Of a DNA stretch of 64,000 nt, positions 47,443 through 55,103 are shown piece after piece. How positions within the stretch are numbered: the stretch's first letter is position 1; every line of letters starts with the position of its first letter. The translations under genes and the position numbers were made by a program. Location: the NCBI GenBank assembly GCA_022041995.1, contig CP074381.1, positions 806,001 through 870,000 of the forward strand, in the 5' to 3' direction. The notes under the pieces are model-generated. The model was not told the DNA's origin. It did not search any database and was given only the letters and a program-made list of their open reading frames with translations. This DNA comes from Cupriavidus necator (GTDB lineage: Bacteria; Pseudomonadota; Gammaproteobacteria; Burkholderiales; Burkholderiaceae).

Positions 47443-48828
47443 ATGCCAGACTTGCCGAACTTTTCGCGTGACCCTTCCTCTACCGCGCCGCGCAGCGGCC
47501 GCGATGTCATCCCTGTCGGTGAGCTGAACCACACAATCGCCAGGCTGCTGGAACGCAGTTTCCCACTGGCCTGGGTGCGCGGCGAGATTTCCAATTTCAC
47601 GCGCGCCGCCAGCGGGCACTGGTATTTCTCGCTCAAGGATGCACGCGCGCAGATCCGCTGCGTGATGTTCCGCGGGCGCAACCAGCATGTCGACTTCCAG
47701 CCGCGCGAGGGCGAGGCGGTGGAGGTGCGCGCCGTGGTCACCATGTATGAGGCGCGTGGCGAGGTGCAACTGGGCGTAGAGGCAATGCGCCGGGCGGGGC
47801 TGGGCAACCTGTACGAAGCCTTTCTGCGCCTGAAGGAAAAGCTGGCGCAGGCGGGGCTGTTCGCGCCGGAGCGCAAGCGCCCGGTGCCGGCCCATCCGCG
47901 CACCATCGGCGTGGTCACCTCGCTGCAGGCGGCGGCGCTGCGCGATGTGCTGACCACCTTGCGTCGGCGCGCGCCGCATGTGCCGGTGGTGGTCTATCCG
48001 GTACCAGTGCAGGGCGCAGGCGCGGCGCAGAAGATCGCCGAGATGCTCGATGCGGCCAGCGCGCGGCGCGAGTGCGAAGTGCTGATCCTGTGCCGTGGCG
48101 GGGGCAGCATCGAAGACCTGTGGTCGTTCAATGAAGAGGTGGTGGCGCAGGCGATTGCGCGCTGCGCGCTGCCGCTCATCTCCGGCGTGGGCCACGAAAC
48201 CGACTTCACCATCGCCGACTTTGTCGCCGATGTACGCGCGCCCACGCCGACCGGCGCGGCCGAGCTGGTCAGCCCGGATCGCGCGCACCTGCTGGCGCAG
48301 ACGCTGCGTGCGCGCGACGCGCTCACGCAGTGCATGCGGCGCGGGCTGGACCTGCGCGCGCAGCACCTGGACTGGCTGGCGCGGCGCGTGCGCAGCCCGC
48401 AGGCGCAACTGCAGGAGCGGCGCGCGCGCGTCGACAATCTGGCGCGACACTTGCGCTCGGCATTGCGTGACACGGTGGTGTCGCAGCGCCACCGCCAGCA
48501 ATTGCTGGCGATGCGCTGGAGCGCGTGCCGTCCCGATGCCACCGCCGCCCATGCCGACGTGGCACGCCTGTGGCAACGCCTGCAGGCCGCCGCCGCACGC
48601 CAGCACGAGCGTGCCGGCCAGCGCCTGGCGCGCAGCGCGGGCGCGTTGGAGCTGCTGGCGCCGCAGCGTACGCTGGAACGCGGCTATGCCGTGCTGCTGG
48701 ACCAGCGCGGACGCGCGCTGCGCTCGCCCGCTGAGATCCGCCCCGGCAGCGTGGTCGAAGCGCACCTGGCCGAGGGCGTGGCCGACCTGGCGATTGCCGG
48801 CGTGCAGGCCAAACTGCCGGATTTCTGA
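47443..48828 (+). CDS. xseA: Exodeoxyribonuclease VII large subunit
   Basis: A 461-residue nuclease subunit. The N-terminal OB fold shows [20 protein letters not shown] and [19 protein letters not shown]; the catalytic domain shows [32 protein letters not shown] and [21 protein letters not shown] coiled-coil-rich C-terminal half follows. No xseB is next to it. The start at 47443 is chosen by family alignment; upstream in-frame ATGs exist at 47362 and 47398. Confidence 0.94.
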   Translation: MPDLPNFSRDPSSTAPRSGRDVIPVGELNHTIARLLERSFPLAWVRGEISNFTRAASGHWYFSLKDARAQIRCVMFRGRNQHVDFQPREGEAVEVRAVVTMYEARGEVQLGVEAMRRAGLGNLYEAFLRLKEKLAQAGLFAPERKRPVPAHPRTIGVVTSLQAAALRDVLTTLRRRAPHVPVVVYPVPVQGAGAAQKIAEMLDAASARRECEVLILCRGGGSIEDLWSFNEEVVAQAIARCALPLISGVGHETDFTIADFVADVRAPTPTGAAELVSPDRAHLLAQTLRARDALTQCMRRGLDLRAQHLDWLARRVRSPQAQLQERRARVDNLARHLRSALRDTVVSQRHRQQLLAMRWSACRPDATAAHADVARLWQRLQAAAARQHERAGQRLARSAGALELLAPQRTLERGYAVLLDQRGRALRSPAEIRPGSVVEAHLAEGVADLAIAGVQAKLPDF

Positions 48829-49039
48829 GCGCCCGCGCGGCCCGGGAACGCCTCCCATTCGCGATGCCGTGGCGGGGGCGAAGCGTTCAGGCAAGCCAGG
48901 CGGAAATCCCCCCGGAAACCCCTGCCCGGACAAACTAACATCGTAGCAGGGGGCTTTGTCCCGCGGTTTGCGCGGGTCTTGCAAGTCCCCTACAATCGGC
49001 AATTCCGGACCCACAACCCCAACCCACAGAGACAGAACA

Positions 49040-49621
49040 ATGGAACACAAGCTCCCCCCGCTCCCGTACGCGCATGATGCCCTGGCTCCGCACATCTCCA
49101 AGGAGACGCTGGAGTTCCATCATGACAAGCACCACCAGACTTACGTCACCAACCTGAACAACCTCATCAAGGGCACCGAGTTCGAGAACTCGACCCTGGA
49201 AGAGATCGTCAAGAAGTCGTCGGGCGGCATCTTCAACAACGCTGCCCAGGTGTGGAACCACACCTTCTACTGGGACTCGATGAAGCCCAACGGCGGCGGC
49301 CAGCCGACCGGCGCGCTGGCTGATGCCATCAACGCCAAGTGGGGCTCGTTCGACAAGTTCAAGGAAGAGTTCACCAAGACCGCCGTGGGCACCTTCGGTT
49401 CGGGCTGGGCGTGGCTGGTCAAGAAGACCGACGGCTCGCTGGACCTGGTCTCGACCTCCAACGCCGCTACCCCGCTGACCACCGACGCCAAGGCGCTGCT
49501 GACCTGCGACGTGTGGGAACACGCCTACTACATCGACTACCGCAATGCCCGCCCGAAGTACGTCGAGGCATTCTGGAACGTCGTGAACTGGGACTTCGCC
49601 GGCAAGAATTTCGCTGGCTGA
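49040..49621 (+). CDS. sodB: Iron superoxide dismutase
   Basis: A 193-residue Fe-type SOD. Metal ligands fall in [20 protein letters not shown] and [11 protein letters not shown]. The QVWNHTFYW and AWLVKK segments are typical of the Fe/Mn family. It acts in the cytoplasm. A clear terminator follows. Confidence 0.97.
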   Translation: MEHKLPPLPYAHDALAPHISKETLEFHHDKHHQTYVTNLNNLIKGTEFENSTLEEIVKKSSGGIFNNAAQVWNHTFYWDSMKPNGGGQPTGALADAINAKWGSFDKFKEEFTKTAVGTFGSGWAWLVKKTDGSLDLVSTSNAATPLTTDAKALLTCDVWEHAYYIDYRNARPKYVEAFWNVVNWDFAGKNFAG

Positions 49622-49641
49622 TCCGCGGACCATCCTTGCAG

Positions 49642-49673
49642 CAAGAAAGGGCCATCTGGCCCTTTCTTGTTTT
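49642..49673 (+). terminator. Intrinsic terminator of sodB
   Basis: CAAGAAAGGGCCA and TGGCCCTTTCTTG form a 13-base inverted repeat closed by a very small loop, followed by TTTT. It begins 20 bases after the stop. Confidence 0.88.
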
Positions 49674-49735
49674 GGGTGCGCACGGGGCGGATTGGGTTCG
49701 AATCTGCTTGCGGGATCGTCCATATTTGTCCGTAG

Positions 49736-49879
49736 CCGGCCACCAGCTTTCGGTGGAAGCTGGCCTACTTCAACCAGGCCGGCCTGATCGGCGCCTTTAA
49801 CGTGCTGGATATCCAGCCGTCGCTGACGCTGATTCCCGCGGCCGGTATCAAGCTGACCTTTGCCTGTGACTTCATCTGA
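49736..49879 (+). pseudogene. Remnant of an alginate-export-type outer-membrane porin
   Basis: About 47 codons ending at TGA 49877-49879 encode FNQAGLIGAFNVLDIQPSLT, then LIPAAGIKLTFACDF. This resembles the last beta strands of alginate-export-family porins. A stop at 49733 precedes it and no start or upstream domain is left, so it is debris. Confidence 0.5.
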
Positions 49880-49883
49880 CGCT

Positions 49884-50494
49884 TCAGTCCTCACCCCACC
49901 GCGCGCCAGCCGCGCGGCGGCACGCAAGCTGCGTACGATGCGGTCGAAGGCGGCGGCACGCGCCTCGTCGGTGCGCTGGCGCAAGGCAAAGGACGGGTGG
50001 TAGGTAGCGATGACGAGCCGCCCCTCGTGCTCGACCGGTGTCTCCATCATGCCCGCCAGCGTCACGCTCGTTCGGCCCAGCACCGCGCGCGCTGCCGTGG
50101 CGCCAAGCGCGACCACGACCTTGGGGCCGACCTTGTCCAGCTCGCGCTCCAGCCACAGGTTGCAGGCCTCGATCTCCTGCTGCGCCGGCGACTTGTGCAG
50201 GCGGCGCTTGCCGCGCCATTCGAACTTGAAGTGCTTGACCGCATTGGTCATGAAGAGCTTGTCGCGGTTCAGGCCGGCACGGGCCAGTGCCTCGTCCAGC
50301 AAGTGCCCGGCCGGGCCGACGAAGGGCGAACCCTGCAGGTCTTCCTGCGAGCCCGGCTGCTCGCCGACCAGCATGATGCGCGCGTGGGCGGCGCCGGCGC
50401 CGGGCACGCCCTGGGTGGCGTTGCGCCACAGCGGGCAACGCCGGCATTGGTTCAGTTCATCGCGGCTGACAGGCGAGTTCTTGCGTTCGGGCAT
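49884..50494 (-). CDS. UdgX-type uracil-DNA glycosylase (stop codon lost by frameshift)
   Basis: A family-4-like glycosylase of the UdgX type: VGEQPGSQEDLQGSPFVGPA near the N-terminus, TNAVKHFKFE, the GKRRLHKSP loop (KRRIH in classical UdgX, whose His forms a covalent link to uracil-site DNA) and ATYHPSFALR. A Cys pattern CRRCPLW and later Cys may hold the iron-sulfur cluster. As sequenced the frame stays open to 48935, antisense to sodB, giving an implausible 519-549-residue ORF. One added base in the C run 49894-49897 restores ARGGGED and a stop at 49884, 203 residues, the normal size. An in-frame ATG at 50584 is a possible earlier start. Confidence 0.82.
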
Positions 50495-50809
50495 GGCGGC
50501 ATTGGAGAGCGCAGCGCGCCGTGGTGCTGCATCGGGTGCGCTGCAGGTTTCGCGCCATGGGTGCAGGCGCGCCGGGGGCTTCATGCCCTTGGCGCGTTCC
50601 GGTATGGCGATACAGAGACAAAAGAAGCCGTCGGCGGCCTACGCTGCGCCGCGGCGCCGCGGGCACAATTACAAGGCTTCGCGCAGGAATTGCAACGACT
50701 GGCAGGTTGGCTGCCCACGCTGGCGCCGCCACGCTGGCGCAGCGCGGGCACGGAAGCTGCCTCCTCTCCCGGGCAAACCGGAGCGCCGGCTCCCCACCAG
50801 GAGAAAACC
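50495..50809. other. Intergenic region upstream of the hemerythrin gene
   Basis: This 315-base gap separates the divergent glycosylase and hemerythrin genes. The first 90 bases could encode an N-terminal extension of the glycosylase. No other gene or clear promoter is seen. Confidence 0.4.
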
Positions 50810-51277
50810 GTGGACAAGTCGAAGATCCCCGCAGACCAGGCCGAGGCCCTCGGTGCCTTGATGGACGACCACCGTGCAGTGAAGAAGCAGTTCAAGGCGT
50901 TCAAGGACACCGAGGACCGCGACGAGAAGGAATCGATTGCGCTGGACGTGTGCCACCAACTCACGGTGCACGCCACCATCGAAGAAGAGATCTTCTATCC
51001 GGCGCTGCGCGGCGTCAGCGACGAGATCGACGACATGCTGGACGAGGCCCAGGTGGAGCATCAGGTGGCCAAGGACTTGATCGCGGCGATCGAGGAAGAC
51101 CCGGCCGGCGACATGCTCGAGGCCAATTACACGGTGCTGTCGGAATACGTCTCCCACCACATCGAGGAAGAGGAAGGCGAGCTGTTCAAGAACGCGATCA
51201 AGGAGAAGGTCAACCTGCGCGACGTGGCGCAGGCCATGGCGGCGCGCAAGGAAGCGCTGATGCGGGAAACCGCCTGA
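50810..51277 (+). CDS. Hemerythrin-like domain protein
   Basis: A 155-residue four-helix protein with di-iron hemerythrin ligands spaced as expected: DDHRAVKKQF, HATIEEEIFYP, EHQVAKDL and HHIEEEEGELF. Roles in the family are oxygen, nitric oxide or iron sensing/storage. The GTG at 50810 is preceded by AGGAGAAAACC, so it is preferred although the frame is open far upstream. Confidence 0.88.
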   Translation: MDKSKIPADQAEALGALMDDHRAVKKQFKAFKDTEDRDEKESIALDVCHQLTVHATIEEEIFYPALRGVSDEIDDMLDEAQVEHQVAKDLIAAIEEDPAGDMLEANYTVLSEYVSHHIEEEEGELFKNAIKEKVNLRDVAQAMAARKEALMRETA

Positions 51278-51406
51278 GCCAGCGGATGAATCAGGGCGCC
51301 CGTGCCGTCAGCGGATTTGATGAAGTTGCACAATGCGGCGTGTGCCGTGCCCGCAGGCGGCGCGCTAACATCACGCAGTCATTACCTGCCGTACCGCCCC
51401 CACTCC

Positions 51407-51735
51407 ATGACCTTTGTCGTGACGGATGCCTGCATCCAGTGCCGCCACACCGATTGCGTCGAAGTCTGCCCGATGTCGTGCTTCCACGAAGGGCCCAACT
51501 TCCTCGCCATCGACCCCGGCCAGTGCATCGACTGCTCGATGTGCGTGCCGCTGTGCCCGGTTGGCGCAATCTACTCGGAGCATGACCTGCCCGAGGACCA
51601 GCGCCACTTCATTGCCCTCAATGCCGAACTGTCGCGGCGCGCGGACTGGCTGCCGCTATTGAAAGCCAAGGGGCCGATCCCCGCCACGAGCAGTGGGCCG
51701 GCCATCCTGACCGCTTGTCCTTGCTGCAGCGTTAG
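51407..51735 (+). CDS. fdxA: 7Fe-type ferredoxin FdxA (C-terminus frameshifted)
   Basis: A small ferredoxin with 3Fe-4S and 4Fe-4S clusters: CIQCRHTDCVEVCP and CIDCSMCVPLCPVGAI. PEDQRHFIALNAELS is the family C-terminal segment. As read, the frame continues to 51826 with an unrelated tail. One extra base in the C run 51679-51682 gives PRHEQWAGHPDRLSLLQR and a stop at 51733-51735, total 109 residues, the usual FdxA length. It ends four bases into the convergent fdsR gene. Confidence 0.88.
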
Positions 51736-52832
51736 CGCATCGGCGTGGTGCCGTAGTCCGGGAATGCTTCTTCCAGCGTCAGCACGGTGCCGGTCAGCGT
51801 GCCGTCGTAGCCGGGCAGTGCATTGACGCGCTGGCGGAAGGCTTCGCTGGTGAGCGCGTCCACCGCGCCGGCCAGTGCCGCGCTGCGCAGCTTGGCACGC
51901 TCGATCGCAAAGAAGTAGCGCTCCTTGATCACTGGCACGAACGCCAGCCCGAAGCGCCTCGCCGCGGTTTCCACGCCAAAGCCCACGTCCGCCATGCCGC
52001 TGCCGATATACGCGGCCACTGCCGCGTGGGTGAACTCGCCATTGCTGTAGCCCTCGATGCGGGCCGTGTCGATGCCGCGCGCGGCCAGCATCAGGTCTAG
52101 CAGCAGCCGCGTGCCCGAGCCCACCTGGCGGTTGACGAAGCGCACCTCGCGCCGGGTCAGGTCTTCCAGCGTGTGGATGCCAAGCGGGTTGTCCGGCCGC
52201 ACGAACAGCCCCTGGCTGCGCACGGCCAGGTGCACCAGGCAGTGAGTGTCCGGCTTGAGCCAGGTGGTGAAATGCCGCCACATGCCGTGCTCGAACTCGC
52301 CTACCGGCACATGGAAGCCGGCGATATCGCAGGCGCCTTCGGCCAGGGCCGCCACGGCCTCGACGCTGCCGCAGTACTTCAGGTCGTGCCGCACCTGCTG
52401 CTCGTCGAGGAAGTCGCGCAGCGCCGCCACCGCGAAGCCGTGGCTGGCATGCAGCCGCGCCGTGGCTTCGGGCTGGTCCATCAGCTTCTTCAACTCGATC
52501 TCCAGCTCGGACGCCAGGCTGTCCAGCGTGGGCGACAGCCGCGCGCCGATCCGCTTGCTGGCCCATACCAGTTGCTGCGCCAGCGGCGTCAGCGCGCTGC
52601 CGCGCCCGCGGGTCTTGTCGATCAGCGGGCCGCCGAACAGCGTCTCGGCATCGCGCAGGATGCCCCAGGCGTAGCGGTAGGACAGCGATACCGCCTGTGC
52701 AGAGTGGCTGATGCTGCCGGATTCCTCGATATGACCGAGCAGGGCCACCAGCCGGGACACGTCCAGGGCCTCGCCACCGGGACTGGCGTCGTCCCGGATC
52801 TGCAGGTGCGGGTGGATTGAAATGCGGATCAT
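51732..52832 (-). CDS. fdsR: Regulator of the formate dehydrogenase operon, FdsR
   Basis: A 366-residue regulator with an N-terminal ModE/LysR-like helix-turn-helix (HIEESGSISHSAQAVSLSYR, then YAWGILRDAETLFGG) and a C-terminal periplasmic-binding-type domain (HGFAVAALRDFLDEQQ, VNRQVGSGTRLLLD). It is divergent from fdsG. In Ralstonia eutropha, fdsR in this position both represses and activates the fds operon according to formate supply. The ATG at 52832 is the family start; the frame is open upstream across the promoter. Confidence 0.9.
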   Translation of the reverse strand: MIRISIHPHLQIRDDASPGGEALDVSRLVALLGHIEESGSISHSAQAVSLSYRYAWGILRDAETLFGGPLIDKTRGRGSALTPLAQQLVWASKRIGARLSPTLDSLASELEIELKKLMDQPEATARLHASHGFAVAALRDFLDEQQVRHDLKYCGSVEAVAALAEGACDIAGFHVPVGEFEHGMWRHFTTWLKPDTHCLVHLAVRSQGLFVRPDNPLGIHTLEDLTRREVRFVNRQVGSGTRLLLDLMLAARGIDTARIEGYSNGEFTHAAVAAYIGSGMADVGFGVETAARRFGLAFVPVIKERYFFAIERAKLRSAALAGAVDALTSEAFRQRVNALPGYDGTLTGTVLTLEEAFPDYGTTPMR

Positions 52833-52849
52833 ATGTAGAAAATAGCTTA

Positions 52850-52878
52850 TTGAACGAGCGCTGCCACTCCAATATAGT
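52850..52878 (+). promoter_or_regulatory. fdsG: Sigma-70-like promoter of the fds operon
   Basis: TTGAAC and TATAGT are spaced by 17 bases, about 105 bases upstream of the fdsG ATG, inside the fdsR-fdsG divergent region. Its position overlaps the fdsR leader, which fits shared control by FdsR. Confidence 0.55.
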
Positions 52879-52981
52879 CCTTTCAACGGGAAAAACGGCG
52901 ACGTCACGGCCCGTAAATAGGAAAAAAATAGCATATAAGAGGCTGCGCTGCCGATCTGTGCGACGCCTCACAGGAGACGCT

Positions 52982-53509
52982 ATGCCAGAAATTGCCCCCC
53001 ACGCAGCGGCATCCGCCGATGCCATGCGCATCGCCGCCATCGTGGCGGCACGCCAGGACATGCCGGGCGCCTTGCTGCCGATCCTGCATGAGATCCAGGA
53101 CACACAGGGCTATATTCCCGACGCCGCCGTGCCCGTCATCGCCCGCGCGCTGAACCTGTCGCGCGCCGAGGTGCATGGCGTGATCACCTTCTACCACCAC
53201 TTCCGCCAGCAGCCGGCCGGCCGCCATGTGGTGCAGGTCTGCCGCGCCGAAGCCTGCCAGTCGGTGGGCGCCGAAGCGCTGGCCGAGCATGCGCAGCGCG
53301 CACTTGGCTGCGGCTTCCATGAAACCACCGCGGACGGACAAGTGACGCTGGAGCCGGTTTATTGCCTGGGCCAGTGCGCGTGCGGCCCGGCGGTGATGGT
53401 CGGCGAGCAACTGCACGCCTATGTCGATGCCAAGCGCTTCGACGCACTGGTGCGCGCGCTGCGCGAGTCTTCGAGAGAAACCCCGGAAGCGGCGGAGGCA
53501 CAGGCATGA
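52982..53509 (+). CDS. fdsG: NAD-dependent formate dehydrogenase gamma subunit
   Basis: A 175-residue NuoE-like subunit with a 2Fe-2S cluster: ligands in VCRAEACQSVGAE and CLGQCACGPAVMV. It is part of the soluble FdsABG complex that oxidises formate to CO2 and reduces NAD. The ATG at 52982 follows CAGGAGACGCT. Its stop overlaps the fdsB ATG by four bases. Confidence 0.95.
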   Translation: MPEIAPHAAASADAMRIAAIVAARQDMPGALLPILHEIQDTQGYIPDAAVPVIARALNLSRAEVHGVITFYHHFRQQPAGRHVVQVCRAEACQSVGAEALAEHAQRALGCGFHETTADGQVTLEPVYCLGQCACGPAVMVGEQLHAYVDAKRFDALVRALRESSRETPEAAEAQA

Positions 53510-55068
53510 TCACCGTCACCACCATCTTCGTCCCGCGCGACTCGACCGCGCTGGCGCTGGGCGCCGACGACGTGGCCCGCGCCATCGCGCGCGAAGCCGC
53601 CGCGCGCAACCAGCACGTGCGCATTGTTCGCAATGGCTCGCGCGGCATGTTCTGGCTGGAGCCGCTGGTCGAGGTGCAGACCGGAGCCGGCCGCGTGGCC
53701 TATGGCCCGGTCAGCGCGGAAGACGTGCCGGAAATGTTCGACGCTGGCCTGCTGCAAGGCGGCGAGCACGCGCTGTCACAGGGCGTGACCGAAGAGATCC
53801 CCTTCCTGAAGCAGCAGGAGCGCCTGACTTTCGCCCGCGTCGGCATCACCGATCCGCTGTCGCTGGACGACTACCGCGCGCATGAGGGCTTTGCCGGCCT
53901 GGAGCGCGCGCTGGCCATGCAGCCGGCAGAGATCGTGCAGGAGGTCACCGATTCCGGCCTGCGCGGCCGCGGCGGCGCGGCCTTCCCTACCGGCATCAAG
54001 TGGAAGACCGTGCTGGGCGCGCAGTCCGCGGTCAAGTACATCGTCTGCAATGCCGACGAGGGCGACTCGGGCACGTTCTCCGACCGCATGGTGATGGAAG
54101 ACGACCCGTTCATGCTGATCGAAGGCATGACCATTGCCGCCCTGGCGGTGGGTGCGGAGCAGGGCTACATCTACTGCCGTTCCGAATATCCGCATGCGAT
54201 TGCCGTGCTGGAAAGCGCGATCGGCATCGCCAACGCCGCCGGCTGGCTCGGCGACGACATCCGCGGCAGCGGCAAGCGCTTTCACCTGGAAGTGCGCAAG
54301 GGCGCCGGCGCCTATGTCTGCGGTGAGGAAACCGCGCTGCTGGAAAGCCTGGAAGGACGGCGCGGCGTGGTGCGCGCCAAGCCGCCGCTGCCGGCGCTGC
54401 AGGGGCTGTTCGGCAAGCCCACGGTGATCAACAACGTGATCTCGCTGGCCACCGTGCCGGTGATCCTGGCGCGCGGCGCGCAGTACTACCGCGATTACGG
54501 CATGGGCCGCTCGCGCGGCACGCTGCCGTTCCAGCTGGCCGGCAACATCAAGCGGGGCGGACTGGTGGAGAAAGCGTTCGGCGTCACGCTGCGCGAGCTG
54601 CTGGTCGACTACGGCGGCGGCACGCGCAGCGGGCGTGCCATCCGCGCGGTGCAGGTGGGCGGGCCGCTGGGCGCCTACCTGCCCGAGTCGCGCTTCGACG
54701 TGCCGCTGGACTATGAAGCCTATGCCGCGTTCGGCGGCGTGGTCGGCCACGGCGGCATCGTGGTGTTCGATGAAACCGTCGACATGGCAAAGCAGGCCCG
54801 CTACGCGATGGAGTTCTGCGCGATCGAATCGTGCGGCAAGTGCACCCCGTGCCGGATCGGCTCGACCCGCGGGGTCGAAGTGATGGACCGCATCATCGCC
54901 GGCGAGCAGTCCGTGAAACACGTGGCGTTGGTGCGCGACCTGTGCGACACCATGCTCAACGGCTCGCTGTGCGCGATGGGCGGCATGACGCCGTATCCGG
55001 TGCTGTCCGCGCTGAATGAATTCCCCGAGGACTTCGGCCTCGCCTCCAACCCAGCCAAGGCCGCCTGA
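53506..55068 (+). CDS. fdsB: NAD-dependent formate dehydrogenase beta subunit
   Basis: A 520-residue NuoF-like diaphorase subunit that binds FMN, NAD and a 4Fe-4S cluster. After an N-terminal thioredoxin-like domain without cysteines come GRGGAAFPTGIKW, NADEGDSGTFSDR (FMN/NAD), GAGAYVCGEETALLESLEG and the cluster motif ESCGKCTPCRIGSTRG. Coupled to fdsG. Confidence 0.96.
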   Translation: MITVTTIFVPRDSTALALGADDVARAIAREAAARNQHVRIVRNGSRGMFWLEPLVEVQTGAGRVAYGPVSAEDVPEMFDAGLLQGGEHALSQGVTEEIPFLKQQERLTFARVGITDPLSLDDYRAHEGFAGLERALAMQPAEIVQEVTDSGLRGRGGAAFPTGIKWKTVLGAQSAVKYIVCNADEGDSGTFSDRMVMEDDPFMLIEGMTIAALAVGAEQGYIYCRSEYPHAIAVLESAIGIANAAGWLGDDIRGSGKRFHLEVRKGAGAYVCGEETALLESLEGRRGVVRAKPPLPALQGLFGKPTVINNVISLATVPVILARGAQYYRDYGMGRSRGTLPFQLAGNIKRGGLVEKAFGVTLRELLVDYGGGTRSGRAIRAVQVGGPLGAYLPESRFDVPLDYEAYAAFGGVVGHGGIVVFDETVDMAKQARYAMEFCAIESCGKCTPCRIGSTRGVEVMDRIIAGEQSVKHVALVRDLCDTMLNGSLCAMGGMTPYPVLSALNEFPEDFGLASNPAKAA

Positions 55069-55103
55069 GCCAGGTCCAGCAGAGACACGGGAGACAAACC
55101 GCC

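Noticed and set aside
48935-50584. A 549-residue minus-strand ORF
   Set aside because: Only the first third is a glycosylase; the rest is antisense to the porin remnant and sodB and disappears when one missing base is restored at 49894-49897.
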